Shown here one piece after another: positions 16,710 to 25,384 of a stretch of 51,972 nt of DNA. The stretch covers positions 1-51,972 of the forward strand of contig NZ_AUGM01000022.1 in NCBI RefSeq assembly GCF_000422665.1, written 5' to 3'. Origin of the DNA: Ferrimonas senticii DSM 18821 (GTDB lineage Bacteria > Pseudomonadota > Gammaproteobacteria > Enterobacterales > Shewanellaceae). Positions within the stretch are counted from its first letter, which is position 1; each line of letters begins with the position of its first letter. A model generated the notes under the pieces. The model had not been told where the DNA came from. It worked only from the letters and a program-made list of their open reading frames with translations, and did no database searches. Both the position numbers and the translations under genes were made by a program.

Positions 16710-17333
16710 ATGACCGAGTCCACCGCTGCAGTAAGCAGCCAAGAACAACAACATCTGCGCGCTGACGTTTACCAATTGTTGGCAGCGTTGTTGCGCCATA
16801 CCCCAAGCCCAGAACTGCTGCAGTTTTTGGCGCAATTGGAACTGGATAGCGAGCAAGACAGCCCAATCATTCGTGCTTGGCATGGTCTTAAGCTGGGCGC
16901 GGCCAATGTCGCCCCAGACCAACTTGAAGATGAATACTTCAACCTGTTTATCGGCCTGGGTCATGGTGAAGTTATCCCGTACGCCAGCTGGTATCTAACC
17001 GGTTCGCTGATGGACAAGCCGTTGGCATTGCTTCGTCAAGACTTGGCACAGCTCGGCTTCGCCCGTGAAGAGCAGGTCAAAGAGCCAGAAGACCATCTGG
17101 CGGCGCTGTGTGAAGTGATGGCGTTTTTGCTGATGGAAGGCAATGCGGCTGAGCAGATCAGTTTCTACCAACGTCATATCGCCCCTTGGGCCGACAAGTT
17201 TTTTGCCGATTTGGCCAAGGCTAACAGCGCGAGCTTCTATACTTCAGTTGCAGCCCTAGGCCAAAGCTTTATCGCTATCGAGCAAAGCCACTTCGGCGGA
17301 TTAACCTTGGATACCCAAGTTACCCAAGCTTAA
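16710..17333 (+). CDS. TorD/DmsD-family chaperone for formate dehydrogenase
   Basis: 207 residues, all-helical TorD family: LRADVYQLLAALLRHTPSPELL at the N-terminus and the family core DEYFNLFIGLGHGEVIPYASWYL, then PEDHLAALCEVMAFLL. Such chaperones bind the Tat signal of a molybdoenzyme and help cofactor insertion before export; the target here is surely the FdhA encoded just downstream. Two bases after the polyferredoxin gene, last gene of its operon, followed by a terminator. Confidence 0.93.
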   Translation: MTESTAAVSSQEQQHLRADVYQLLAALLRHTPSPELLQFLAQLELDSEQDSPIIRAWHGLKLGAANVAPDQLEDEYFNLFIGLGHGEVIPYASWYLTGSLMDKPLALLRQDLAQLGFAREEQVKEPEDHLAALCEVMAFLLMEGNAAEQISFYQRHIAPWADKFFADLAKANSASFYTSVAALGQSFIAIEQSHFGGLTLDTQVTQA

Positions 17334-17361
17334 CCCGGGATACCTTCCCTCCGTCGTTGTC

Positions 17362-17392
17362 ACAATCGCTCCTAACTAGGGGCGATTGTTTT
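17362..17392 (+). terminator. Terminator between accessory and structural fdh operons
   Basis: Stem ACAATCGCTCC / GGGGCGATTGT, loop TAACTA, then TTTT. It implies that the structural operon starting at 17746 has its own promoter in the 17400-17745 gap, although I see no clear -35/-10 there. Confidence 0.8.
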
Positions 17393-17519
17393 ATCTAGGT
17401 TCGCTAGCCGCTGCGTTGGCGCCGGTGTTGTTGCGACCATTGGCTAACAGCCAACCGCCGCGAGAACTGGCATATCTAGGTGGCCTTTGGGCATTGGACA
17501 ACTCGACGGTGAAACAGTA

Positions 17520-17681
17520 ATACCAATTCGTGTAAGTAAATGGTTTATCTAGTGCGAAGGAGAAATCGTTTCAATCAAGGCACTCAACGCCACTGCTAGT
17601 GGCTCTACCAGTAAGTTGAGTAACGCCGAGTGAAACGATTTGAACCAGCAATAGTGATCAGATATTTAGGCGAACTGGTAT
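17520..17681. mobile_element. Palindromic MITE-like element upstream of fdh (162 bp)
   Basis: Begins ATACCAATTCG and ends CGAACTGGTAT. The two halves pair over much of their length (GAGAAATCGTTTC against GAAACGATTT), with a TA at each edge. No ORF. It sits in the promoter region of the formate dehydrogenase structural operon. Family unknown. Confidence 0.65.
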
Positions 17682-17708
17682 AAGAAGTCGTTTCACTTTC
17701 ACCCACTT

Positions 17709-17733
17709 CGTTCAAGTCACTGCGGCTTGAACG
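17709..17733 (+). promoter_or_regulatory. Hairpin just before the first fdh ribosome site
   Basis: CGTTCAAG / CTTGAACG, loop of nine, ending four bases before the GGAGGT that serves the Tat-protein start. It could tune translation or protect the mRNA 5' end. Confidence 0.4.
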
Positions 17734-17745
17734 CACGGAGGTGTT

Positions 17746-17952
17746 ATGACTCAACCGCAACTCAAGCTGAAACGCCGTGGTGCTCTGAAGGCCATTGGCC
17801 TTGGCATCGGTGGCGTTGCCCTTGGCAGTGCTACCGCTCAGGCTGCCCCTCGTGCTTCTGAAACTCCCCAATCATCTTCCGCGAAACCTCGTTATCGCGC
17901 GTCAGAGCACGTCCTAACCTACTACGCCACACTCAGCGAACAGGAGGGTTAG
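17746..17952 (+). CDS. Small Tat-signal protein of the formate dehydrogenase region
   Basis: 68 residues: KLKRRGALKAIGLGIGGVALG is a twin-arginine-type leader, leaving ~35 residues after cleavage near AQA-AP, ending in HVLTYYATLSEQEG. Strong GGAGGT. It matches the class known as formate dehydrogenase region TAT target proteins, always next to fdhA. Function unknown. Its TAG lies two bases before the fdhA ATG, so the two are probably translated together. Confidence 0.88.
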   Translation: MTQPQLKLKRRGALKAIGLGIGGVALGSATAQAAPRASETPQSSSAKPRYRASEHVLTYYATLSEQEG

Positions 17953-17954
17953 TG

Positions 17955-20822
17955 ATGAAACTTACCCGTTCTGCAACACCGCAACCGCAGCCCAACCTGG
18001 GCGCCAGTAATCTTGGCTTGAATCGACGCCAGTTTTTAAAACGCGCTGGGGTAACCAGTGGCGGCATCGCCGCTGCGTCAATGCTTGGTAGTGGGATGAT
18101 CCGCAAAGCTGAAGCGGACACCATGGCCGCCGATGGCCCGATTACCACGGTGCGAACCATCTGCACTCACTGCTCGGTCGGCTGCGGGCTTTACGCCGAA
18201 ACTCAAAATGGCATTTGGACTGGCCATGAGCCGGCCTTTGACCATCCGATCAATCGCGGCAGTCATTGCGCCAAAGGGGCGTCATTGATCCACCATACCC
18301 ACAGTGAGAAACGGGTGAAGTACCCGATGAAATTGTCAGGCGGCAAATGGCAACGGCTCAGTTGGGATGAGGCGATCAACGAAGTCGGCGATCTGATGCT
18401 CAAGATCCGCCAAGAGTCTGGGCCTGATTCGATCTACTTTATGGGATCGGCCAAGACCAACAATGAACAAAGTTACTTGTACCGCAAACTGGCGGCGATG
18501 TGGGGCACCAATAACATCGACCATTCGGCGCGGATCTGTCACTCCACTACGGTCGCGGGGGTAGCCAATACCTGGGGCTACGGAGCCATGACTAACTCTT
18601 ACAACGACATGCACAACTGTAAGAGCATGATCTTTGTTGGCTCGAATGCTGCCGAAGCGCACCCTGTGGCAATGCAGCACATCCTGATCGCCAAGGAGCG
18701 GGGCGCCAAAATGATCGTGGTCGATCCGCGTATGACCCGCACTGCTGCCCATGCCGATGAATACGTACACATTCGCCCCGGTACCGACATTCCATTTATT
18801 TATGGCCTGCTGTGGCACATCTTCGAAAATGGCTGGGAAGACCAAGACTTTATCGACCGCCGAGCGTGGGGGATGGAGCAGATCCGCGCTGAGGTGAAGA
18901 AGTACCCGCCAGCGGAAGTGGAAAATATCGTTGGCGTCACTGGTGCGCAGATGGAGCGGGTGGCGCGGACGCTGGCGGAAAATCGCCCCGGCACCATCGT
19001 TTGGTGTATGGGCGGCACCCAGCATACCGTCGGTAACGCTAATACCCGAGCGTACTGCATCTTACAGTTGGCGCTTGGCAACATGGGCAAAAGTGGTGGC
19101 GGTGCCAACATCTTCCGTGGCCACGATAACGTTCAAGGGGCAACCGATTTTGGCTTGCTGTTTGACAACCTGCCGGGCTACTACGGTCTGTCAGAAGGGG
19201 CGTGGCAGCATTGGTCGCGGGTGTGGGAGTTGGATTATGAATGGGTCAAGTCGCGGTTTGACCAAGGCACCTATTTAGGTAAAGCGCCAATGACCAGCCC
19301 GGGCATCCCTTGCTCCCGTTGGCACGATGGCGTGCGCGAAGATAAAACCAAGATTGGCCAGCGCGATAACGTGCGGATGGCGTTCTTCTTAGGCCAATCG
19401 GTCAACACCGAAACCCGTGGCCGCGAGGTCAAAGAGGCGCTAGAGAAGATGGATGCGGTGGTGGTGGTCGATCCCTACCCAACCATGGCGGGGGTAATGT
19501 CAGATCGCTCCGATGGCGTCTATCTGCTGCCATCCTGTTCACAGTTTGAAACCTACGGCTCGGTATCCGCTTCCAATCGCTCGCTGCAGTGGCGTTCGCG
19601 GGTGGTGGAACCGGTATTTGAGTCCAAACCCGACCACGTGATCATGTATCTGTTGGCGAAGAAACTGGGGATTGAAAAGCAGCTGTGCAAAAACATCACA
19701 GTTAACGGTGAAGAACCGCTGATTGAAGACATCACCCGCGAATACAACAAGGGGATGTGGACCGTTGGCTATACCGGTCAGTCGCCGGAACGATTGAAAG
19801 CGCACCAGCAGAACTGGGGCGACTTTGAATTCGAGGACCTGCAGGCCAAAGGCGGCGCATTGAAAGGCGAAACCTACGGCTTGCCATGGCCATGTTGGGG
19901 CACACCGGAACTGAAACACCCGGGTACCCACATCCTCTACGATACCTCTAAGCACATCATGGAAGGCGGCGGTAATTTCCGCGCTCGCTTTGGGGTTGAG
20001 TACCAAGGAGAAAACCTGCTGGCGGACGATCCGGGTTCCAAAGGCAACGACATCGGCGAAGGCTTCCCGGAATTCACCGCCGATATGTTGAAGCAGCTTG
20101 GCTGGTGGGACGAACTGACAGCCGAAGAGAAACAAGCAGCCGAGGGTCGCAATTGGAAAACCGATCTTTCCGGTGGCATTCAACGGGTCGCCATCAAGCA
20201 CGGCTGTATCCCCTACGGTAATGCCAAAGCGCGCTGCCGAGTTTGGACCTTCCCAGACGAGGTGCCAATCCACCGTGAACCGCTGTACACCGTCCGTCGC
20301 GATCTGGTGTCAAAGTACCCGACCTACGATGATCGCCAGGTGGCACGCCTGCCAACGTTGTACAAGTCGATTCAGCAAAAGGTGATTGCCGAAAACTTGG
20401 ATAAGAGTCATCCACTGATTGTTACCACCGGTCGTTTGGTGGAATACGAGGGTGGCGGCGAAGAGACGCGCTCGAATCCATGGTTGGCGGAGTTGCAACA
20501 GACCATGTTTGTCGAGATGAATCCCGCTGATGCCGCTGCCCGTGGTATCGAGGATGGCGATGCGGTCACACTGCACTCACCGGAGGGCGCGGTGATCCAC
20601 ATCAGCGCGATGATCACCGAACGGGTGATCCCCGGTGAATGTTTTATGCCGTACCACTTTGCTGGGATCTTTGAGGGCAAATCGCTGGCGTCACATTACC
20701 CCGAGGGCACGGTGCCCTACGTGATTGGTGAATCGGCCAACACCGCCATGACCTATGGCTATGACATTGTCACTCAGATGCAGGAGACCAAAGTGTCGAT
20801 CTGCGAGATCCGTAAGGCCTAA
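17955..20822 (+). CDS. fdhA: Formate dehydrogenase catalytic subunit FdhA (Cys type)
   Basis: 955 residues; oxidises formate to CO2 in the periplasm at a bis-MGD Mo or W centre. Tat signal NRRQFLKRAG at ~24-33. [4Fe-4S] motif CTHCSVGCGLY with a fourth Cys in RGSHCAKG. The active-site metal ligand is Cys195 followed by His (ARICHSTTV) where E. coli FdnG has selenocysteine, so no SECIS is needed. The C-terminal molybdopterin-dinucleotide domain (HPLIVTTGRLVEYEGGG) is intact. ATG 17955 has AGGAGGG; a GTG directly before it is in frame. The tungstate transporter upstream hints at W in the site, not proven by sequence. Confidence 0.97.
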   Translation: MKLTRSATPQPQPNLGASNLGLNRRQFLKRAGVTSGGIAAASMLGSGMIRKAEADTMAADGPITTVRTICTHCSVGCGLYAETQNGIWTGHEPAFDHPINRGSHCAKGASLIHHTHSEKRVKYPMKLSGGKWQRLSWDEAINEVGDLMLKIRQESGPDSIYFMGSAKTNNEQSYLYRKLAAMWGTNNIDHSARICHSTTVAGVANTWGYGAMTNSYNDMHNCKSMIFVGSNAAEAHPVAMQHILIAKERGAKMIVVDPRMTRTAAHADEYVHIRPGTDIPFIYGLLWHIFENGWEDQDFIDRRAWGMEQIRAEVKKYPPAEVENIVGVTGAQMERVARTLAENRPGTIVWCMGGTQHTVGNANTRAYCILQLALGNMGKSGGGANIFRGHDNVQGATDFGLLFDNLPGYYGLSEGAWQHWSRVWELDYEWVKSRFDQGTYLGKAPMTSPGIPCSRWHDGVREDKTKIGQRDNVRMAFFLGQSVNTETRGREVKEALEKMDAVVVVDPYPTMAGVMSDRSDGVYLLPSCSQFETYGSVSASNRSLQWRSRVVEPVFESKPDHVIMYLLAKKLGIEKQLCKNITVNGEEPLIEDITREYNKGMWTVGYTGQSPERLKAHQQNWGDFEFEDLQAKGGALKGETYGLPWPCWGTPELKHPGTHILYDTSKHIMEGGGNFRARFGVEYQGENLLADDPGSKGNDIGEGFPEFTADMLKQLGWWDELTAEEKQAAEGRNWKTDLSGGIQRVAIKHGCIPYGNAKARCRVWTFPDEVPIHREPLYTVRRDLVSKYPTYDDRQVARLPTLYKSIQQKVIAENLDKSHPLIVTTGRLVEYEGGGEETRSNPWLAELQQTMFVEMNPADAAARGIEDGDAVTLHSPEGAVIHISAMITERVIPGECFMPYHFAGIFEGKSLASHYPEGTVPYVIGESANTAMTYGYDIVTQMQETKVSICEIRKA

Positions 20823-20834
20823 GGAGCAGTCGTT

Positions 20835-21413
20835 ATGGCAACAATGAAATTTTTATGCGACACCAAGCGCTGCATCGAATGCAACGGCTGTGTGGTCGCC
20901 TGTAAAAACGCCAATGACACCGCGCTGGAGTGGGGGATTCAACGCCGCCGGGTGGTGACCTTAAATGACGGTGTGGTTGGTAAAGAGAGTTCGATTTCGG
21001 TCGCCTGCATGCACTGCTATGACGCGCCGTGCATGGCGGTCTGTCCGGCGGATTGCTTTGAGCGTACCGAAGACGGCTTGGTGTTACACAGCAAAGAGAA
21101 GTGTATCGGCTGTGGTTACTGCTTGTATGCCTGTCCATTCGGGGCGCCGCAGTTCCCGAAAAAGGCTGCCTTTGGCGCTCGAGGGCAGATGGACAAGTGT
21201 ACCTACTGTGCCGGCGGACCGGATGCCGAGCCGGGTACCGAGAAAGAGGCTGAATTGTACGGTGCTAACCGCATTGCGGAGGGCAAACTGCCATTTTGCG
21301 CTGAGATCTGTGCCACCAAATCGTTGCTGGCTGGCGATGCCGAGGTGATCTCCAAGGTATTCCGCCAACGGGTGGCGACTCGTGGTGCTGACAACGCCGG
21401 CTGGGACGGTTAA
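20835..21413 (+). CDS. fdhB: Formate dehydrogenase iron-sulfur subunit FdhB
   Basis: 192 residues with four ferredoxin-type Cys clusters: CIECNGCVVACKN, CMHCYDAPCMAVCP, CIGCGYCLYACPFG, and CTYC...CAEIC. Passes electrons from FdhA to the haem subunit. It has no C-terminal membrane anchor, unlike E. coli FdnH, and no signal peptide, so it should be exported folded with FdhA. GGAG seven bases before ATG. Confidence 0.96.
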   Translation: MATMKFLCDTKRCIECNGCVVACKNANDTALEWGIQRRRVVTLNDGVVGKESSISVACMHCYDAPCMAVCPADCFERTEDGLVLHSKEKCIGCGYCLYACPFGAPQFPKKAAFGARGQMDKCTYCAGGPDAEPGTEKEAELYGANRIAEGKLPFCAEICATKSLLAGDAEVISKVFRQRVATRGADNAGWDG

Positions 21414-21423
21414 GGAGGTTCCG

Positions 21424-22542
21424 ATGAGAGCAACCATCACCAGTGCGTTACTGCTGGGGTTTGTGTTGGCCATAATGGCGCTGGCGGTTTCGCCGCCCGC
21501 GCTGGCAAAAGCCAGCGAAGCCGAACAACAAGCGCAGGCTAAGGCGCTGCAGGCGGCGCAGTTAGCTGAGATCGATAAAGCCACTGCGCCTGAGGTACCA
21601 CTGATCCGTTCGGCGCAAGCCGCCGAAGAGATGATCAGCAATCAAAGCAACGCCGAGGGGCTAAGCCCATTGTGGACGGCGGTACGCGAAGGTCAAACCG
21701 GCCGTACCACCTCAAAGTCACCGTTCGCCGATAGCTTTATCAATCAGTATGATTTTATGTTGATTGAACAACGGCCTGGCTGGCTCAGTAAAGCACTGAC
21801 CTTTTCGCTGTTTGGCATGATTGTGGTGTTCGCCGTATTCGTGTTGGTTAATGGTGCCTCCAAGCTCGAGAAGGGGTTCTCGGGAGTCGAGGTAAGGCGC
21901 TGGTCGAATGTGGATATCTGGGTTCATTGGCTGATGGCGATCCCCTGTATTTTGCTGATCCTAACCGGATTGGCGCTACTGGCGGGGCGCTGGGTGTTTG
22001 CCGATTGGTTGGGGCCTCAGGGGCTGGCGACGCTGGCGGCGATGGCTAAACCGATTCACGACTATATGGCGTTGCCGTTCGCGTTGTTTGGGGTGATTGC
22101 GATGTTGCGCTGGATGAAGCACAACATTCCTGCCGGTTACGATCTGAAATGGTTTACCGTGGTTGGTGGCTACCTCAACTTCGGCCCATTTAAGGGACAG
22201 CACCCGGATGCGGGCTTTTCCAATGCTGGTGAAAAACTGTGGTACTGGAGTTTCACTCTATTCGGTTTGGCGATCATCGTGTCAGGGATGTTCTTGTTGT
22301 TTCCTGAGGCGTTGTCGACCAGTCGCACTGACGCGTTATGGGCGCTGTTGATCCACGCGTCGGCAGCCATCGTGATCACTGGCTTTACTGTGGTGCATAT
22401 CTTTATGGCCACGGTGCTGTCAGAGGGCGGTATGGTCAATATGGTTACTGGCTATTGCGATGAAAACTGGGCCAAACAGCACCACAACGTTTGGTACGAC
22501 GAGATCAAGGCCGACGGCAGCATCGAATACAAAACCAGCTAG
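21424..22542 (+). CDS. fdhC: Formate dehydrogenase cytochrome b subunit FdhC
   Basis: 372 residues; integral membrane di-haem b subunit linking the enzyme to the quinone pool. N-terminal signal-like segment then a ~100-residue periplasmic Ala/Gln-rich stretch, then about five hydrophobic segments. Candidate haem-ligand His residues are in DIWVHWLM, KPIHDYMAL, LLIHASAA and VVHIFMA. The frame is open from 21382, but ATG 21424 has a perfect AAGGAGG, so I start there. The N-terminal extension before the first haem helix is longer than in E. coli FdnI and is typical of Shewanella-type FdhC. Confidence 0.95.
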   Translation: MRATITSALLLGFVLAIMALAVSPPALAKASEAEQQAQAKALQAAQLAEIDKATAPEVPLIRSAQAAEEMISNQSNAEGLSPLWTAVREGQTGRTTSKSPFADSFINQYDFMLIEQRPGWLSKALTFSLFGMIVVFAVFVLVNGASKLEKGFSGVEVRRWSNVDIWVHWLMAIPCILLILTGLALLAGRWVFADWLGPQGLATLAAMAKPIHDYMALPFALFGVIAMLRWMKHNIPAGYDLKWFTVVGGYLNFGPFKGQHPDAGFSNAGEKLWYWSFTLFGLAIIVSGMFLLFPEALSTSRTDALWALLIHASAAIVITGFTVVHIFMATVLSEGGMVNMVTGYCDENWAKQHHNVWYDEIKADGSIEYKTS

Positions 22543-22563
22543 TTAACGCACCTGCCTCTAAGC

Positions 22564-22597
22564 GCCCGCACGGTAAGTTACCGTGCGGGCTTTTTTG
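22564..22597 (+). terminator. Terminator of the fdh operon
   Basis: Perfect 13-bp stem GCCCGCACGGTAA / TTACCGTGCGGGC, then TTTTTTG. Confidence 0.92.
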
Positions 22598-22725
22598 TTG
22601 GCGACCTGCTGGTGCGATAGTGAGCAACCGTCTTGATAATGGTGTTTTTTGCCATCGACAAAGATTGCTGCGATCACGTTTTACGCTGCATAATGGTTAA
22701 CAAGTTGTAATCGAGGGCAGGGATT

Positions 22726-23595
22726 ATGCTCGCCGTAGTGCAGGATAAGTTTGACGCCTATCGCCGCTTAGCGCGGTTGGATCGGCCGATTGGCACCTTT
22801 TTATTGATGTGGCCAACCATGGCGGCGTTGTGGTTAGCTGCGGAAGGGTTGCCCAGCCCGTTTGTACTTGGGGTGTTTTTCATCGGGGTGTGGTTGATGC
22901 GTGCCGGTGGTTGCATCATCAACGACTTTGCCGATCGCAAACTGGATGGTCATGTCAGTCGAACCAAGGCGCGGCCGCTGGCTGCGGGCGAAATCCAAAG
23001 TTGGGAAGCGCTGTTTTTGTTTGGTGCGTTGGCGTTGCTGTGCTGGGCGTTGGTATTGCAGCTCAATGAGTTGACTGTTCGCTTAGCGTGGGGTGGCATC
23101 GTGCTTACGGTTATCTACCCGTTTACCAAGCGGTTTTTGCCTGCGCCACAGATGTTTTTAGGGGTGGTTTGGAGCTGGTCGATTCCGATGGCGTTTGCGG
23201 CGCAAACCGGAGAGGTAGCGCCAATTGCTTGGCTGCTGTTCGTGGCCAATTGGTGCTGGACGGTGGCCTACGACACCATGTACGGCATGGTCGATCGTGA
23301 GGATGACCTTAAGGTCGGTATTCGTTCTAGTGCCATCTGGTTTGGTCGCTGGGACCGGCATCTGATCGGTCTGTTTCAAGTGATTGCGATGGCGCTGCTG
23401 GTAGCGGTTGGCTTGGTGCTAAACCTCGGTGGTTTTTACTTTGCGGGTTTAGCGGTGATGGCTGGGTTATTTATCTATCAGCAATGCTTGATCATTGGTC
23501 GAGATCGCGACGCCTGCTTTGTGGCCTTTCTTAATAACAATTGGGCCGGCGCGGCGTTATTCCTTGGAGTCGTGTTGGATTACGCCATCGCCTAA
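22726..23595 (+). CDS. ubiA: 4-hydroxybenzoate polyprenyltransferase UbiA
   Basis: 289 residues, inner-membrane enzyme with about eight hydrophobic segments that prenylates 4-hydroxybenzoate in ubiquinone synthesis. The two Asp-rich diphosphate/Mg sites are present: NDFADRKLD (with RTKARPLA after it) and [16 protein letters not shown]. Normal length. AGGATT before ATG. Single-gene unit bounded by terminators on both sides; chorismate lyase ubiC is not next to it. Confidence 0.97.
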   Translation: MLAVVQDKFDAYRRLARLDRPIGTFLLMWPTMAALWLAAEGLPSPFVLGVFFIGVWLMRAGGCIINDFADRKLDGHVSRTKARPLAAGEIQSWEALFLFGALALLCWALVLQLNELTVRLAWGGIVLTVIYPFTKRFLPAPQMFLGVVWSWSIPMAFAAQTGEVAPIAWLLFVANWCWTVAYDTMYGMVDREDDLKVGIRSSAIWFGRWDRHLIGLFQVIAMALLVAVGLVLNLGGFYFAGLAVMAGLFIYQQCLIIGRDRDACFVAFLNNNWAGAALFLGVVLDYAIA

Positions 23596-23609
23596 TTGTT
23601 CTTGTTTTT

Positions 23610-23636
23610 AAAGCCGCCGATTGGCGGCTTTGTTGT
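23610..23636 (+). terminator. Terminator after ubiA
   Basis: Stem AAAGCCGCC / GGCGGCTTT with a short loop; the T-run is short (TTTGTTG). Confidence 0.75.
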
Positions 23637-23645
23637 ATCCGTTAC

Positions 23646-23910
23646 TAGGGCGTGTCGACGTTTGGTGTTCAGAATTTGGTCGAGGATAGCAGCTGTCAAT
23701 CGAGGATTGCGATTGAAGGCCCTCTCTTCTGAAATCAAAATCAGGGCTCTACGTCGAAATCGCATGACGAAGAGTGACAGCTGCTAGTCCGACCCTGCAA
23801 GGCGCCCCTTAGTGAGCACTAAACAGCAAAATTAACCAATCAAGATCAATTTGCTGTCGAAACAGGCAGCGGTGGGCGCAAAAGTATACAGCAAAGGTCA
23901 ACACGCCCTA
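23646..23910. mobile_element. MITE-like element, copy 2 (265 bp)
   Basis: Ends TAGGGCGTGTCGAC and GTCAACACGCCCTA (one mismatch). About 85-90% alike to 2226-2472 by eye, with an extra ~20 bases near 23720 (CCCTCTCTTCTG..CAGGG). It ends 7 bases before the stop of the acetyltransferase gene. No coding capacity. Confidence 0.78.
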
Positions 23911-23917
23911 ATTACCA

Positions 23918-24541
23918 TCAATGCAACCGTAGCATCACTTGGCGGGCGATGGCTTGGCTGCGTTGCCATTGGCTGCGGCCAATCGTAAAGCAACAGTTCA
24001 ACTCGTCGCCGTTGACCTCGGCCTGGTGTGGATAGTTACCTTGGTGGCTGCGACCAAAGCCACTCTTTTCGAGCATTCGCTTGGCGGCAACGTTGCTCGC
24101 TGTGCAGCTTGCCAGCAAAGTGTCTGCGTCCAGTTCGTTAAAGGCCAAGTCCCTAACAAATCGTAGCGTTTCAGTGGCAAGCCCCTGTCCCCAAACTTGA
24201 GGGTGCAGTTGCAAGTTAACGCGGTAATGACCGGGTTGCTGGCGTTGCAGGCTAACCAATCCGCACAGTTGCTGCTGATGATCCAGCAGTGCCAGTTGCA
24301 GGTGACTTGGTTGCAAGCCTTGGCCGAGCTGTTCTTGAGTTTTCACAATCTGCGGCAGCAAGCGGTGCTGCTGTTGTCGCGGATCGGTGCCGAGTACACT
24401 GGCAATGGAGTGTATATCGCTGATCTGCAACAACCTTAGTGACAGCCGTGGTAACGGCAGTGCTTGCCGGTGGCTTAAGCGTTGCAGCAACGGCAGCGAA
24501 GCGGCGGTGTGCACTAAGTGCAGGGCAGGTTGGCAAGACAT
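23918..24541 (-). CDS. GNAT-family N-acetyltransferase
   Basis: 207 residues. RimJ/RimL-like GNAT fold: LQLALLDHQQQLCGLVSLQ strands, acetyl-CoA loop VWGQGLATETLRF (Q/R-x-x-G-x-A/G), and the late motif SNVAAKRMLEKSGFGR. Gln-rich N-terminus is unusual. No Shine-Dalgarno is obvious at ATG 24541, so the start is uncertain. Substrate unknown. Stands alone between a MITE-like element and the fre terminator. Confidence 0.85.
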   Translation of the reverse strand: MSCQPALHLVHTAASLPLLQRLSHRQALPLPRLSLRLLQISDIHSIASVLGTDPRQQQHRLLPQIVKTQEQLGQGLQPSHLQLALLDHQQQLCGLVSLQRQQPGHYRVNLQLHPQVWGQGLATETLRFVRDLAFNELDADTLLASCTASNVAAKRMLEKSGFGRSHQGNYPHQAEVNGDELNCCFTIGRSQWQRSQAIARQVMLRLH

Positions 24542-24612
24542 CGGCTCGGGCTCGGTAGGAAAAATGAGCGCGGATTATCCAGCTATGTGGTGCCATTGGC
24601 TGTGATCTGCCG

Positions 24613-24652
24613 AACAAAAAAAGCACAAGGCGACCAATTTTAGGTCGCCTTG
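24613..24652 (-). terminator. Terminator of ubiD-fre
   Basis: Stem CAAGGCGACC / GGTCGCCTTG; on the - strand it is followed by TGCTTTTTTTG. Confidence 0.9.
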
Positions 24653-24673
24653 AGAAAATTGTTCACGGGGCTG

Positions 24674-25366
24674 CTATTTCAGATAGGCAAAGGCATCGCC
24701 GATCAGATGCTCGCTGTTGGCACCTTGAGCAAGAAACCGTTCGCGGGCGACACCGGCCATCTCGAAACGACCAGCAACGTAGATATCGTAGTCGCTTAAG
24801 TCGGCGATATCGTCACAAACGGCGTCCAATACCGAGCCGTGGCGAGCACCCGCTTGCCACTCGTCAAATACAGGCACGAAGGTTAGCGATGGCAGGCTGT
24901 CCGCTAACTGCTCGGCGCGTTGACGTAGATACATGCCGGCGTTATCGCGACAGCCCCAATACAGGATGGTGGGAATGTTATCGTCGATGGCGACCAGCTG
25001 TTCCAGCATCGAGTGAGCGTAGCTAAAGCCAGTACCGCCAACCACCAGTAGCCTTGGTCGGCGGCTGTGCAGACGCAGGTGAGCGTGACCAAACGGGGCT
25101 TCGATGGAGATTCGGGTGTTGCTGCGCAGGTGCTCAATCACCTGCATGGCGTAGCTTTCTGCTACAAAAGCGCCGATATGCAACTCGATCTGTTTGCTAC
25201 CGGGGGCGGAAGCGATGGAGAACGGCCGTTTATCTTCTGGCCCCATGACGATGGTCAGGTACTGGCCACCAACAAAGTCAAAAGGCTCTTGTGGGGTTAG
25301 GCGCACCTGAAACACGGTGTCGCTGAATGGACTGATGCTGTCCACGTGGCATTCAATGGCTTTCAT
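24674..25366 (-). CDS. fre: NAD(P)H-flavin reductase Fre
   Basis: 230 residues, cytoplasmic ferredoxin-reductase fold. Flavin site RPFSIASAPG, NAD(P)H site VVGGTGFSYAHSML, and C-terminal YVAGRFEMA. Reduces free flavins with NAD(P)H. It follows ubiD by 18 bases, the same order as in E. coli, so they form an operon. ATG at 25366. Confidence 0.96.
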   Translation of the reverse strand: MKAIECHVDSISPFSDTVFQVRLTPQEPFDFVGGQYLTIVMGPEDKRPFSIASAPGSKQIELHIGAFVAESYAMQVIEHLRSNTRISIEAPFGHAHLRLHSRRPRLLVVGGTGFSYAHSMLEQLVAIDDNIPTILYWGCRDNAGMYLRQRAEQLADSLPSLTFVPVFDEWQAGARHGSVLDAVCDDIADLSDYDIYVAGRFEMAGVARERFLAQGANSEHLIGDAFAYLK

Positions 25367-25384
25367 ACTGCTACTGCACTTCCT

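Noticed and set aside
17414-17430. Sigma-54-like TGGCGC...TTGTT upstream of the fdh structural operon
   Set aside because: The invariant C of the -12 GC pair is T. I find no good sigma-54 site for fdh.
17955-20822. Selenocysteine in FdhA
   Set aside because: The frame is uninterrupted and the active-site position is a normal TGT Cys codon at 18537.
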